Positions 27,430-39,699 of a stretch of DNA of 64,000 nt are shown in pieces. The notes below the pieces were generated by a model that was not told where the DNA came from, made no database searches, and saw only the letters and a program-made list of their open reading frames with translations. The stretch spans positions 43,543 to 107,542 of the forward strand of contig NW_025407866.1 in NCBI RefSeq assembly GCF_003324165.1. Direction: 5' to 3'. How positions within the stretch are numbered: position 1 is the first letter of the stretch; each line of letters begins with the position of its first letter. This DNA is from Naegleria lovaniensis (lineage: Eukaryota > Heterolobosea > Eutetramitea > Acrasida > Naegleriidae). A program made the translations under genes and the position numbers.

Positions 27430-29814
27430 TTATTGCAATCTCTGCAATATTTCATTGGAGGACAAACGTTCATCAGGATCTATCTTCAGCATATCAAATG
27501 TGAGACCCGTGAGGACTGAGATGGTTTCAATATCTGCATCAGAACCTGAGCTCCAAGCTCTATTAATTTGAGACCTCAAATAATTCACGTCGTTCTCTAG
27601 GATTTTACCCTTAACATCGGTTACAAAGTCTCCCACGGAAACGAGTTGATAAAACATCACTCCCATTGACCAAACATCGGTCTTTAAATCATATCCCTTT
27701 CGGGTAGTCATTTCCGGAGACATGTAGGAAGCTGTAAACATGTTTCCAGTTAATTACGCAAATATTCAAATTTTGTTGAAATAGTCATCGCAACAAGAGT
27801 AGATTTATAATGGCCAACGATGATGATAACGCGTTCAAAAAGATGATGAGGTCAAAAATTTTCGATATTCAGAAAATTGTGTAAATGACATAACAAAAAT
27901 ACATATAAACATACCTGTACCAGCAATTTGTGTCTCTGTCTTGAGGAGAGTCTTGGCCAAACCAAAGTCTGATAAAATTGGTTTCAATGTTTTTGCTGCA
28001 ATATTGATGGAATCAATCAAAACATTTTGTGGTTTGATGTCACGATGAACAATACTCATTTCGTCATGAAGATACGCGAGTGATTCCATCAATTGCTTCA
28101 TGATTGATCGTATCATTATTGGTGTCAAGATATGTGGTGCGTTCTTGACCAAATCATAAAGATCACCATGGCTATAGTATGGCATGGCAAAACATAAATA
28201 ACGTTTAGTTTCGACACCCATTAGACCAATATCACTGCTTTGAACTTCGAATACGTCAAAGATTTTTGCAATATTTGGATGGTCAAGCTGAAGCATTTGG
28301 ATGCCTTCTCTCATTGAACGGTTAAAGTTGATCACGCTGTCAATTTCAATGTACTTGAGAGCGGCCAAGGTTGGTATCACGTCAGAGAAATTGTTTGCAA
28401 GGTATACTAAATAATTGGAATATTGTGAATTTTAAACATGATAGGTTTTCAATCACGTCGTTGGCAAGATCATATCAACATACAAATGACGACAACATGT
28501 ATAATTTCGTCAAATGTCATCAAAAAACATACCTGTACCAAAACCACCCTTTCCAAGTCTCTTTAAAATTTGATACTTTTCGTTCACTAACTGAATGTTG
28601 GTATTTCTCTCAACGATTTGTTCCATTTGTTCATTTTCAACTTTTTCTTTCGTGATACGAATTTTTGCAACAGAAGGTGTTTTTGGAATATCTTCAATCC
28701 ACTCAAATTCAATCCAATCATTAATACCGTTTTCAAAATATTCAACGATATAACCCTTGTCATAGAGATTATTTAAATTGGAACAATCTTCTTCAATTTG
28801 ATACTTTTCAAAGACAACCTGCAACAAGGAGGCCAGAGTATGATTGCTTTTCTCCTTAATTTTTTTCTTCTTTCCATTGTACTCAACCATGAGAAGATAT
28901 TCTCCATCCTCGAAACTCAAATCAGCTTCGTTTGATTCTTTCAATTTTTCACCAATAGAAAATATTTCAGTCATTACAGGTTTGTTTGTATCAAAAATGA
29001 TTGGAGCTATCTTGTTGAGCTTGTCAAGTAGATCAGAGGAATCTGGACTATTGAAAAGAGCTTCAGGATTGCTATTCACCAAATTGAAAACACTATTCAA
29101 AATATGTTGTTCTTTCGATTCTGATTTTTCTTTTTCAGCCGTGACGACCAGTCCATTGATCGCTTCCTTCAAATACGGTAGAATACTTTTTGGATGTTTT
29201 GAAGCAGCCTCATAAACTTGAGATGCATAGGAATACGCATTTCCAGAAGGAGCATTTAAAAGAAAATAAAGAGGTTCATACTTCTCAACAAACAAATTCC
29301 AATCGTTTTTTGCAACAACAGGCATTATTGGAGCAAGAAGAACATGATTTTCAACACTGCCCTCAATTTCTGATTTCATATACTGATACACTCTTTCATC
29401 ATGTAATAATTCCATTAAATAATCTGTTTTAGAGCGTGTACCAAATGACAATTGAATGAACATGGAAAGGAACGTTGTTTTGTAGATTCCCAATTCATAT
29501 AAATGTCGGATCAACACTCCAAACAGAGTCCGAAGCTCTATTCCAACTTCTGGTGATTTATAAACTTGAATGGAAATTGAAGAGACCAGTGTTCCAATAG
29601 AATATAACTGATCTTCCATCATTTGTAAACTATATTTAATTCCATCATATTGTTGTTTGAGATGAGGAGGTAATTGATTTGGATCATCCACACCGCTCTC
29701 ACGTAAAAGAGTATCTATGCTTCGGTAGAGTGGATCCATAGATGCCACATACATGCTGGAGTTGTAAATGATTTTCTCTTCTTCACGAGTGAGATCAGTG
29801 ATTCTTGCTTGCAT
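27430..29814 (-). CDS. Protein kinase with unusual N-terminal region (three exons)
   Basis: Exons 28533-29814, 27915-28406 and 27430-27731; introns 126 and 183 bp, both with GTATGT donors. Product 691 residues. Splicing yields LGKGGFGTVYLANNFSD (Gly loop), AALKY (Lys445), VHRDIKPQN (548-550 HRD), DFG (574-576), then GTASYMSPEM and DVWSMGVMFY, a complete Ser/Thr kinase of NEK/CAMK-like style ending soon after subdomain XI. Residues 1-300 are helical and unfamiliar. Residues about 310-410 (YLLMVEYNGKKKKIKEKSN..., LASLLQVVFEKYQIEED) look like a ubiquitin-like or PB1-like fold. Both introns interrupt the kinase domain. Substrates unknown. Confidence 0.88.
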
Positions 29815-30406
29815 TTTTTAGTTTGTTGTTGTGATGTTATGATGATGAGTGTGAAGGTCTGTCATCATCACACTTCAAAAAATGACACAATCAACCAAAT
29901 GAACGATACATTTGTCATTCTATTCATGACATTCACTACCTTGACAAATCCTAATAATTTATTCAAAGCCGTTGTCATCCAATGCGTTCATTTAGACATG
30001 GCATCAATAGTGGAAATTTTATTTGTTGATTTTTCTCTCTCTCGGAGCGAAGGTATCTTCACACGTACTCTTAACAAATACGTTTTATCCGATCATCATG
30101 GAATCTCCTTTTATAATTTACCATATATTAACCACCACCTCATCTTCTAATTCCAATCTTCTAAGTTAGAATGTGAAACATACATTAGAATATTACCAAT
30201 GAATTGGAGTCCGTTGATGACACGTGCACGAATAATGGTCTCAAAATTTATTCGGATCGCTCCACTCGGACGATAATGGACACCATGATGCACGCTATTA
30301 TTAAAGTCAATTCTTCTACTTCAAATACAAAGGGCAAATAATTGATTTCAAAACCCAACCCACCACCAACAACAACAGAAAAGAACAACACAACAACAAT
30401 TGCTTG
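29815..30406. other. Divergent intergenic region (kinase / CHR transporter)
   Basis: 592 bp between two genes transcribed away from each other. It must hold both promoters. A 113-codon plus-strand frame (29809-30150) overlaps the kinase start and has no protein-like features. No RNA gene or repeat seen. Confidence 0.5.
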
Positions 30407-32649
30407 ATGCATCGTCCTAATATATACGACAAACAACAAGAAGGCTTTCGAGATGATGTAGCCTCTTCGGATCCAAACGACAATCATGACAACAACACCA
30501 CCAACATTACTTCAGACGAAGCAAGTATTGGCTTTACCTTTGGAAGGAAATGCTCATCTTCGAACATTATCACTTCTTCATCATCACCACAACATGTACA
30601 TTTTCAAAACGCAAACACTGATGAAAATAGTAGTAGCAATACTATTACCAACCATAATCAACCAGTCATTGTTGTACCACCACTCTCATCAAACAACCGA
30701 TTCAATCCTCAGTTGAGTAATGATGAACACCATCATGAAGAGGAAGAAATTGAATTGAAGGATTTAAACGATGATTTCACTCCAAGACAACACTATTTTC
30801 GTAACAATCATTCAGCTCCTTCCGAAAGTGCATTCGAGAGTGAGTCGCTGGTTGAAGAAGGAGAGCATGAACAATTGTTCAAGCAACTACGAGAAGAACA
30901 GCAACGAAAACGAGAGCTACGTAAAAAGATTACTTGGTGTACCATGCTGAAGGAAACATTCAAGATCTTTTTACCTTTAGGTTGCACAACCTTTGTAGGT
31001 GGTATTGCTGTGGTACAGAAAATGTTTGTCGACCAAAAAAAGTGGCTGACAGAAAATGAATTTATGGAGGTATGTTTTTGTAGTGCATTACAAAATTCTT
31101 GTTGGAATATATATATATTGGATTCTTGTGTGTTCAAAAATAATCACTCACTTTAACATAGATTTATGCTCTAAGTCAAAGTTTGCCTGGACCCATCATT
31201 AGCCAAGTTGTATTTTCTATCGCCATGCTCAGATTTGGTTTTTGGAGTGGATTTTTATCGAATATTCTTTTTTGTGGTCCTGGTTTTTTGGGGTGTTTGT
31301 TGTTTGGATGGCTTATGGCCGATGTCAATATTGATGAGAACTCGCCTCGTTGGCTTGCAAATTTACAATTTGGTTTGGCAACTTCAGGTATTGCTTTTGC
31401 AGTATCATCGGCTTGGAGAATGGCTGGAATGTTAACCAAAATGAAGAGCAAAGTTTTTCCTTATGTTTTGGCAGGATCTATTGCTATTACAACCATGATT
31501 TATAGGACTACGTGGCTATTACCTGCTCTTATTGGTTTGGGTGCGGCTCTGAGTTGCATTTATTTGAAAATTGAAGCTATTATTGAAAAGAGAATTCAAG
31601 ATTATCATATCAAAGAGCAAGCAGTTGGAGCTGCAACATTTGAGGATGAAGAAATGACCATCAAACAAAAACTGAAATTTGTTTGGATACTTTTACAAAG
31701 TTTTGTTAAACCAAAACCTTCAGTGAGCACAGAAGAAGTTACTGTGAATGATGCTGAAGTTGAAGCAGAACAGGAGCAAGTAAGAGATGTCATGAGCAAG
31801 CAAGTTCGAACACATTCTCCATTATGGCTTGGGTTTACCATGTTAGCCATATTTATCATGTTGTTCGTGGTCCTATTGGTGTGTTCTGCAATTTTTGCAA
31901 AATACAAAAGACCCCATTCTTCTCCTACTGGTGCTGACATTTTCAAGGAAAGTATTTTAGTTTTATCATTCTTCTATAGGATGGGAACGTTTATATTTGG
32001 AGGTGGAGTGGGTGGAATACCTTTATTGATGCCAGAAATGTTACAACGACAATGGATGACAAAAGAACAATTTATGAATGGATTTGCTCTGTCCAATGCT
32101 TTACCTGGTCCAAAGTATAATGTTGCTGCATATTTTGGAGCAGCTATTGGTGTTAAATTTTCCTCGTTTCCTACTGCTCTTAATTCAACATCGAATTCAA
32201 CATTGATTGCTAGTAACGTGACAAGCGTAATGACATTCGATACAGATTTTTATAGTGTCAACGGTAGTACTATACCTATTACTCCAAACACCCATAGAAC
32301 TGCTCTATTCTTCATATTACCACCATTACTAGGATTGTTATCAGGAATTTTCTTCCATTTGCCAGGTTATCTGACAATGACAGGCTTTCTTCCTCTCTGG
32401 AGAAAAATTAGAGAAAACAATATTATCAAAATGTCACTGGTGGGTGTGAACGCTGTTTGTATTGGATACGTCATTTCAAACGCCATTGATATGTGGATTG
32501 ACAATGTTGGAATGAATCAATACCTTGCTGCCTGTACCATGTTTTGCTTTTTGCTGAACTTTTTCGATTTTTCTCCTCCAATTATTGTAATTGCTGGTGC
32601 AGTGGTGGCTATTGTTGGGGGTGAAATTGGATACGCTATCTTTGGATGA
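30407..32649 (+). CDS. CHR-family (chromate-transporter-like) membrane protein (two exons)
   Basis: Exons 30407-31069 and 31162-32649, 92-bp intron (gtatgt...atag), phase 0; 716 residues. The intron falls inside the first repeat, rejoining KKWLTENEFME to IYALSQSLPGPIISQV. Two homologous CHR domains are visible. In the first, FLPLGCTTFVGGIAVVQKMF then ALSQSLPGP; in the second, TFIFGGGVGGIPLLMPEML then FALSNALPGPKYNVAAYFGA. Each carries the family FGG...ALPGP signature. Bacterial members move chromate/sulfate; eukaryotic substrates are unsettled. About 180 N-terminal residues are disordered and His/Asn/Glu-rich. Membrane location, multi-pass. Confidence 0.9.
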
Positions 32650-32782
32650 TCGTTTGTTAGAAAGAAACATTCTCAGTAAACATTCTACGGTTCAATATTC
32701 AAACTCGCAGTTGAATCAACAAATCAAACTTGATTAACAACTCAAACTCGATTTTGAAAAACAAAAAAGAATTCAAAAAAAA

Positions 32783-35700
32783 ATGTCCTCTTCGTCTGCT
32801 GATATTTTCGAAAAGTTGCTTCCGAGAGCAATAGGATCAAGAAGTCTTTCTTTTCTTTCGGGAGAAGGAAACGATTCATCATCATCTACGACATCAATGG
32901 ACCTGCTAATATCTCCACCACGATTATCAAATGTGTTGCGTGAAAAGACTATTGGTAATAATTCTTTGCAATTGTTTGATGAGACAAAATCATATTATGA
33001 ATTATTTCCAGCGATTGAAAACAAGAGAAAGAAGAACGCTGAAGATGATTTGGTAAAATTTGGATTAACTTGGGATAGTTTCATCAAACCAAAAATTTCC
33101 TTCTCTCAACCTTCACGTAAAGTGAACGCGAATTTTGATAAAAGAATTGAAGAACAGAACGGAAGAAATTTGTTGGACCACTTTTTGACAGCGATCGAAG
33201 AGAATTTGCGCTTGGATCAAGTGTCATCCAACAAATATGGAGTTGCAAGTGGCTTATCGAAAGGACAGCTTGCTTGTTTGATCGCCAAACAACTCTATAT
33301 TGCCAAAAGAAAGTTTAAGAACAATTTGAGTGTTAAAAGTGTCTTTAAAGATTTACAGAACATGGGTATTGGTTTGACATTAGATCCTAAAATTCAAAAA
33401 CTTGTTCAAACTGTAAAAGAAGAAAATGTTATCAAGGTTATCCAATATTTAGAAAAAGTCGTTGATTGGATTGACAGATTTGCAAAACCTGGACTACATG
33501 AAGAGGAAGAACGAAGATACTCCAAAATAGAAAAGGTACTCATTGGAACTGGTGAATCGAAGAATACCAACACTCATTTTGTTACATCTGAAAGTGAGAA
33601 TGATGACAACGGCATTGATATTGATGAGAATGTAGAATTCGGATCTATGGATGATGCTGAGCACTCCGCACATTTATATCACCAATTTAGACCTCTTGTG
33701 GTATTCTCTAAGAGTCAACTTGAGAATGTGTTGGATCAAACAAATTTATTTTCACATATTTCTCAAGAAGATGAAGATATTTATGACGAAAACGAAGAAG
33801 AAGAGGAAGAACCAACATCCATGTTCAGCATGGAATGGCTTGAAAAAGAATGCAAAAAAGTTTGTAAAACAGCAGGAATTGAAAATGCTGTTATGGAATT
33901 GTTGCAAAAGAAGGGCCAAAGCGATGTTGAACTTCAATCACGACTGTTTGACATTCTTGGAGAAAACGCTTTCGAGTTAATGTCAATTATTATGGAACAC
34001 AAGTCAGAGCTTTTGAAAGATTTTTACAAACGACAAATGGAAGAAAATGCCGTTGAAGGTATCAACTCTTTCTCTCATATCAAGATGACCACTTCAAAAT
34101 TCAAAGAAGCTAAAAAGGGTTTGAGAAAAGCAGGTAAAAAACTTGGAAGAAAACATCAAAAAAAAATCAATCTTTCTGGTGGCGGTGTTAATTTGAACGA
34201 ACAACTTGAATTGAAAGAACTATATCAAAAATTCAAAAAAGAAAAGGATCGTACAGTTTTGAAGGAAGGAGAAGGAGAAGCAAGAGTTTTGAAATTAGGA
34301 AGAGATGTCATTCCAGAAGACAAGAATGAAGCTGACAAGGAAACACAAGAACGTGTCATTAGACAACAAACCTATGAAGAACACGTTTTTCCAGCTCCAA
34401 AACCACGTCAAGATACTCAACCTTTGGTACCTATTTCAGTTTTTGAGGACTGGGCACAACTTGCATTTAAGGGATACACTCATCTTAACCGTGTTCAATC
34501 TGATGTTTTCTACTCAGCTTACAAAACCTCAGAAAATTTACTAATTTGTGCACCAACAGGATGTGGTAAAACAAACGTTGCTATGTTAACAGTATTGAGA
34601 GAGATTGGACAACATTTCAGAGGTGGAAAAATAAGACGTGAAGAATTTAAAATTATTTATATTGCTCCTATGAAAGCTTTAGCAGCTGAAATGGTCGAAA
34701 ACTTTTCAAAGAGACTTGCTCCGTTAGGTATTGTTGTAAAAGAAATGACTGGAGATATGCAACTTACAAAGCAAGAGGTTCAACAAACTCAAATGATTGT
34801 CACAACTCCCGAGAAATGGGATGTGACTACAAGAAAAGCTACTGATCAGGCACTCATTCAACTCACTCGATTAATCATCATTGACGAAGTTCATCTACTG
34901 AATGAAGATAGAGGTCCAGTCATTGAATCCATTGTTGCAAGAACATTACGACAAATGGAAACTACTCAATCATTAATTAGATTAGTTGGTCTTTCTGCTA
35001 CATTACCAAATTATATGGACGTTGCTCACTTCTTGAGAGTGAACCCTCATTCAGGATTACATTTCTTTGATGGATCTTATAGACCTGTACCTCTTGAACA
35101 GAGTTTTATTGGTGTTAGTTTAAGAAATCCAATTCAAAGAAGTCAAGAATATAACAATATTGCTTATAATAGAGCTCTTAAGAATTTGAAGAAACAAAAA
35201 CAAGTAATGGTATTTGTACATTCAAGAAAAGAAACTTCAACTACCGCAAAAGCATTACTAGATTTAGCAATGCAAGAAGGTACTTTAGAGTTTTTCACTC
35301 AAGGAGTTCCTGAAAATGAACATACAAAGAAATGGGTAACCAAAGCCTTGGAGAAATGTCATAATAGAGAATTGAAAGATTTAGTTCCAAAAGGGCTTGG
35401 TATTCACCATGCTGGTTTAGTAAGATCTGACAGAAACCTTGTTGAAAAATTATTTGCTGAAGGTGTTATTAGAGTTCTCTGTTGTACATCAACACTTGCT
35501 TGGGGTGTAAACTTACCTTCCTATTGCTGTATTATCAAAGGAACAGAAGTCTATAATGCAGAAAAAGGTCAAATGACTGAACTTGGAATGTTAGATATTA
35601 TGCAAATTTTCGGTCGTGCTGGTAGACCTCAATTTGATGTTGAAGGTGAAGGTGTAATCATCACTAGTTATGACCAATTACCACGATATTTGAACTTACT

Positions 35701-38700
35701 CAAACGTAATTTACCAATTGAATCACAAATGACCCAAGATTTAGCAAATCATTTGTGTGCAGAAATTGTTTTAGGTACCGTATCCAATGTGAGAGAAGGT
35801 TCTCTATGGTTGAATTACACCTATCTATTTTTAAGAATGAGACAAAATCCAATGAACTATGGACTTACATTTGAAGAAGTTCAACTTGATCCTACTTTAA
35901 CTGGTACAAGAAGAACACTTATTGAAAAAGCTTGTAAGGTTCTTCAAGACAGCAAAATGATTATCTATGATGAAAAAACAGGAGTTGTTTCAGCAACCGA
36001 TCTTGGACGTATTGCTTCTCATTATTACATCCACTATGAAACAATTCAACTCTATAACGAAAAGTTACATGCTAATTTATCTGAATCTGATGTGTTACAA
36101 ATTGTTGCAAGCGCTCGTGAATTCAAAAATATCAAAGTTAGAGAGGATGAAAGCGAAGAGTTACAAGAATTATGTACAAACTCTCCTGTTCAAGTTAAAG
36201 GATTGAACGATTATACTGGAAAGGTCAACGTCATGATACAAAGTTACATTTCACATGTAAAGATCAAAAACTCTTCCTTGATATCAGATTGCGCTTTCAT
36301 TGTACAAAGTGTAGGAAGAATTGTTAGAGCTCTCTTTGAAATTGCTGTCAAGGAACGATGGTCATCATTGATGGACAAACTTTTAACTCTGACAAAATGT
36401 ATCGATAGAAGACAATGGGTTTTCGAACATCCTTTAAGACAAATACCAAAATTACCATCTTACACTATTCAAAAACTTGAAAGTAAGAAATTAACACTTT
36501 CTAGATTGGTGGAATATGAAGAATCAGAGCTTGATCAAGTTATCAATGTTAAAGGAATGGGAAGAGTGGTTATGGAAGCAATTGATAAATTCCCTAATCT
36601 TGATTTGGAAGCAAACGTTCAACCAATCACAAGATCAGTTTTGCGATTCCAAGTTAAAATCAGACCAAACTTTACATGGGACAAAAAACTTCATGGAGAA
36701 ACTGAACCATGGTGGATTTGGGTTGAAGATGAAAATTCAGAATATATTTATCACTCTGAATATTTCCTATTGAAACAATCAGAACATGAAAAGATGATGA
36801 AAGAATCTAAAGGTGAAGAGGATGACCCATGTTTCACTTTGAACTTTGTTGTTCCATTTAAAGAAGATCCACGACCACTATATTTCATTATTCGTGCAGT
36901 TTCAGATAAGTGGATTAGTGCTGAAGCTCAATTAACGATTAACATTAAGGATATTATTTTACCCGAAGGTTTTGCTCCAAGTACACCATTATTGCCACTT
37001 GATCCACTTCCAGTAACTGCTCTCAATAATCCAAATTATGAAAAACTCTTTACAGATAAGGGAATTAAGTATTTCAATCCTGTTCAAACACAAATCTTCC
37101 ACATGGCTTACCATTCTGATGAAAATATTTTGGTGGGTGCTCCAACTGGTTCAGGAAAGACCTCAATTGCAGAATTGTGTATGATGAGATTGTTTACTTT
37201 GAAACCTCAATCTAAAGTTATTTATATTGCCCCATTGAAAGCCCTTGTAAGAGAACGATTGACTGAATGGGAAAAGAAATTTGTTCAAAAACTTGGAAAA
37301 AGAATGGTTGAATTGACAGGTGATTTCACTCCTGATGTCAAGTTATTGAAGCAAGCTGATATTGTCATTACCACACCTGAGAAATGGGATGGTATTTCCA
37401 GAAATTGGCAAAATAGATCCTATGTTAGAGATGTTGGACTCATTGTCATGGATGAAATTCATTTACTTGGAAGTGAGAGAGGTGCAATTCTTGAAGTTAT
37501 TACATCACGTATGAGATACATTTCTTGGAATACTCAAACACCAATTCGTATGATGGGTCTCAGCACCAATATGGCCAATGCTACTGATTTGGCTGATTGG
37601 TTAGGTGTCACTCAAAGAGGTCTATTCAACTTTAGAAGTTCAGTTCGACCTGTTCCATTACAAATCAGTATTTCTGGATTTAGTGGAAAGAATTATTGTC
37701 CTCGAATGAACTCTATGAATAAGCCAGCATATCAAGCTATTTTGAGACATTCCAATAACAAGCCATGTCTTATTTTCGTATCATCAAGAAGACAAACCAG
37801 ATTAACAGCTATGGATTTAATTGCATATTGTACTGTTGATGAAAATCCTCAAAGATTTTTGAACATGAATAATGATGAGCTGATTCAGGTTTGTGAGTTA
37901 GCTCGTGACACTAATCTCAAACAATTTTTAACGTATGGTATTGGAATTCACCATGCTGGTTTAACTCCATCAGATAAGAAACTTGTTGAAGAATTGTTTT
38001 TGAATGGTAAAATTCAGGTTCTCATTGCTACCGCAACATTGGCTTGGGGTGTCAATTTGCCAGCCTACTTTGTCATTATTAAGGGAACTGAATACTTTGA
38101 TCCAAAAACTAAGCGATATGAGGATTATCCACTTGTTGATGTGTTGCAAATGGCAGGTCGTTCTGGTCGTCCTGGATTTGACGAAGAAGGAAGAGTATTT
38201 ATCATGGTTCATGATGTGAAAAAGAATTTTTACAAGAGATTCCTCTATGAGCCATTCCCAATCGAATCAAGCTTACACACTCAATTACATGATCACATTA
38301 ATGCTGAAATTGTATCAGGTACCATCAAGACAAAACAAGATTGTTTGGATTATTTAACATGGACATTTATGTTCCGTCGTTTAGTTCAAAATCCTTTTTA
38401 TTACGGTATTGAAGATTTATCTTATGAAGGTCTTAATAAGTGGTTATCGAATAAGATTTCTGAAATTATTGACGACTTGGAATTTGCTGGACTTGTGAAG
38501 GCCACAGATTTATCTATGGATAAGAAGAAACTTTTACAAGTTATGGCTACTGAGTCTGGAAATACCTTTGGTACCATGACAGCAGAGAAGGAAAAGTCTG
38601 AAAAAGAAAAACAAAAGAGAAAGGGAATTTATTTAGAACCTACTGCTACAGGTATTATTGCCAGTTACTATTATCTATCATATAGAACTGCATCTCATTT

Positions 38701-39661
38701 CAACAGACTTATTAGACCTGATTCTAACATCAATTATCTATTGGAACTGCTTTGTGAAGCCAAAGAGTTTGCTGAAATTCCAGTTCGACATAATGAAGAC
38801 AAGTTAAACAAGGAATTGAGCGAGGTGGTGCCATTAGGAAGTTATTTATATGATTATGAATCTCCTCATGTGAAATGTTACTTGTTGTTGCAAGCTCACT
38901 TCGAACGAGTCAAATTACCAATTGTAGATTATATTACCGATACTAGAACTGTACTAGACTCAACTATTCGTATTGCACAAGCATATATTGACATTTGTGC
39001 TGAGAAAGGTTATTTACAAGCGTCTTTAAATATGATGCATATTTTACAAATGATTATGCAAGCGAGATGGGAGAAAGACTCAACTTTATTCCAATTATTT
39101 AGTAACTTGCCATGTCCACGTGAAAACACTAACACGAATGATGAAATTTATCAACTTGTCGAATTATTAGGAATTAAGGAAAATATTACTGAATTGAAAC
39201 AATTACTCTCCATTCGATACTCTTCAAAGAATGGAGAAAATTCTTTACAGCAATTGCTTTCCAAGTATACAAAGAAGAATAGTTTAGTGAGCAACATTAT
39301 GAAAATCATTGATGAATTTCCATATTTAACTGTTCGTGTGGATCAAGTATTGCATGACGAAGAAGAGCACAAGATTGAAGTGAACATTATTATTGAAAGA
39401 ATAAGCAAATCAAAAGAGCAAGCTTATACTCCCATGTATACCAAGCAGAAAGATGAAGGATTTTGGCTCATTGTTTCAAATCCAACCAATCAAGAACTGT
39501 TAGCCATGAAGAGAGTGAGAGCCAATAAGAAAATCAATCCTACAGAAATTTATCTTCCAATTACTGAGAACGATAAGGAATTGGAAATTCGTGTAGTTCC
39601 CGATTGTTATTTAGGTTTGGACACGAGTGCTAAATTCTTGTGCAAGATTCAAACACAATAA
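32783..39661 (+). CDS. ASCC3: ASCC3/Slh1-type Ski2-like RNA helicase with two cassettes
   Basis: 2292 residues, intronless. Two helicase-Sec63 cassettes. First: APTGCGKT (about 590), DEVH (about 701), GLSATLPN, IFGRAGRPQFD. Second: GAPTGSGKT (about 1452), DEIH (about 1556), GLSTNMAN, MAGRSGRPGFD. Each is followed by winged-helix, ratchet and Sec63 domains (e.g. LFEIAVKERW, RFQVKIRPNFTW). The segments VARTLRQMETTQSLIRLVGL and YCPRMNSMNKPAYQAI match ASCC3 more closely than the splicing helicase Brr2. Human ASCC3 and yeast Slh1/Rqt2 split collided ribosomes in the RQT complex and also act in alkylation repair. Both ATP sites look intact. The N terminus (to 480) is divergent, with a basic RKAGKKLGRKHQKK stretch. 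Confidence 0.92.
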   Translation: MSSSSADIFEKLLPRAIGSRSLSFLSGEGNDSSSSTTSMDLLISPPRLSNVLREKTIGNNSLQLFDETKSYYELFPAIENKRKKNAEDDLVKFGLTWDSFIKPKISFSQPSRKVNANFDKRIEEQNGRNLLDHFLTAIEENLRLDQVSSNKYGVASGLSKGQLACLIAKQLYIAKRKFKNNLSVKSVFKDLQNMGIGLTLDPKIQKLVQTVKEENVIKVIQYLEKVVDWIDRFAKPGLHEEEERRYSKIEKVLIGTGESKNTNTHFVTSESENDDNGIDIDENVEFGSMDDAEHSAHLYHQFRPLVVFSKSQLENVLDQTNLFSHISQEDEDIYDENEEEEEEPTSMFSMEWLEKECKKVCKTAGIENAVMELLQKKGQSDVELQSRLFDILGENAFELMSIIMEHKSELLKDFYKRQMEENAVEGINSFSHIKMTTSKFKEAKKGLRKAGKKLGRKHQKKINLSGGGVNLNEQLELKELYQKFKKEKDRTVLKEGEGEARVLKLGRDVIPEDKNEADKETQERVIRQQTYEEHVFPAPKPRQDTQPLVPISVFEDWAQLAFKGYTHLNRVQSDVFYSAYKTSENLLICAPTGCGKTNVAMLTVLREIGQHFRGGKIRREEFKIIYIAPMKALAAEMVENFSKRLAPLGIVVKEMTGDMQLTKQEVQQTQMIVTTPEKWDVTTRKATDQALIQLTRLIIIDEVHLLNEDRGPVIESIVARTLRQMETTQSLIRLVGLSATLPNYMDVAHFLRVNPHSGLHFFDGSYRPVPLEQSFIGVSLRNPIQRSQEYNNIAYNRALKNLKKQKQVMVFVHSRKETSTTAKALLDLAMQEGTLEFFTQGVPENEHTKKWVTKALEKCHNRELKDLVPKGLGIHHAGLVRSDRNLVEKLFAEGVIRVLCCTSTLAWGVNLPSYCCIIKGTEVYNAEKGQMTELGMLDIMQIFGRAGRPQFDVEGEGVIITSYDQLPRYLNLLKRNLPIESQMTQDLANHLCAEIVLGTVSNVREGSLWLNYTYLFLRMRQNPMNYGLTFEEVQLDPTLTGTRRTLIEKACKVLQDSKMIIYDEKTGVVSATDLGRIASHYYIHYETIQLYNEKLHANLSESDVLQIVASAREFKNIKVREDESEELQELCTNSPVQVKGLNDYTGKVNVMIQSYISHVKIKNSSLISDCAFIVQSVGRIVRALFEIAVKERWSSLMDKLLTLTKCIDRRQWVFEHPLRQIPKLPSYTIQKLESKKLTLSRLVEYEESELDQVINVKGMGRVVMEAIDKFPNLDLEANVQPITRSVLRFQVKIRPNFTWDKKLHGETEPWWIWVEDENSEYIYHSEYFLLKQSEHEKMMKESKGEEDDPCFTLNFVVPFKEDPRPLYFIIRAVSDKWISAEAQLTINIKDIILPEGFAPSTPLLPLDPLPVTALNNPNYEKLFTDKGIKYFNPVQTQIFHMAYHSDENILVGAPTGSGKTSIAELCMMRLFTLKPQSKVIYIAPLKALVRERLTEWEKKFVQKLGKRMVELTGDFTPDVKLLKQADIVITTPEKWDGISRNWQNRSYVRDVGLIVMDEIHLLGSERGAILEVITSRMRYISWNTQTPIRMMGLSTNMANATDLADWLGVTQRGLFNFRSSVRPVPLQISISGFSGKNYCPRMNSMNKPAYQAILRHSNNKPCLIFVSSRRQTRLTAMDLIAYCTVDENPQRFLNMNNDELIQVCELARDTNLKQFLTYGIGIHHAGLTPSDKKLVEELFLNGKIQVLIATATLAWGVNLPAYFVIIKGTEYFDPKTKRYEDYPLVDVLQMAGRSGRPGFDEEGRVFIMVHDVKKNFYKRFLYEPFPIESSLHTQLHDHINAEIVSGTIKTKQDCLDYLTWTFMFRRLVQNPFYYGIEDLSYEGLNKWLSNKISEIIDDLEFAGLVKATDLSMDKKKLLQVMATESGNTFGTMTAEKEKSEKEKQKRKGIYLEPTATGIIASYYYLSYRTASHFNRLIRPDSNINYLLELLCEAKEFAEIPVRHNEDKLNKELSEVVPLGSYLYDYESPHVKCYLLLQAHFERVKLPIVDYITDTRTVLDSTIRIAQAYIDICAEKGYLQASLNMMHILQMIMQARWEKDSTLFQLFSNLPCPRENTNTNDEIYQLVELLGIKENITELKQLLSIRYSSKNGENSLQQLLSKYTKKNSLVSNIMKIIDEFPYLTVRVDQVLHDEEEHKIEVNIIIERISKSKEQAYTPMYTKQKDEGFWLIVSNPTNQELLAMKRVRANKKINPTEIYLPITENDKELEIRVVPDCYLGLDTSAKFLCKIQTQ

Positions 39662-39699
39662 AGTGCAAATAAATCTTTTTGTAAAATCTTCATTCAATT

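Noticed and set aside
29809-30150. 113-codon plus-strand ORF in the divergent kinase/CHR intergenic region
   Set aside because: Starts inside the kinase coding start on the other strand, composition unlike neighbouring proteins, no motif.
32783-39661. Brr2 (splicing helicase) as the identity of the giant Ski2-like protein
   Set aside because: Segments VARTLRQMETTQS and YCPRMNSMNKPAYQ fit ASCC3/Slh1 better. The second cassette also keeps canonical DEIH and GKT residues, whereas Brr2's second cassette is degenerate.
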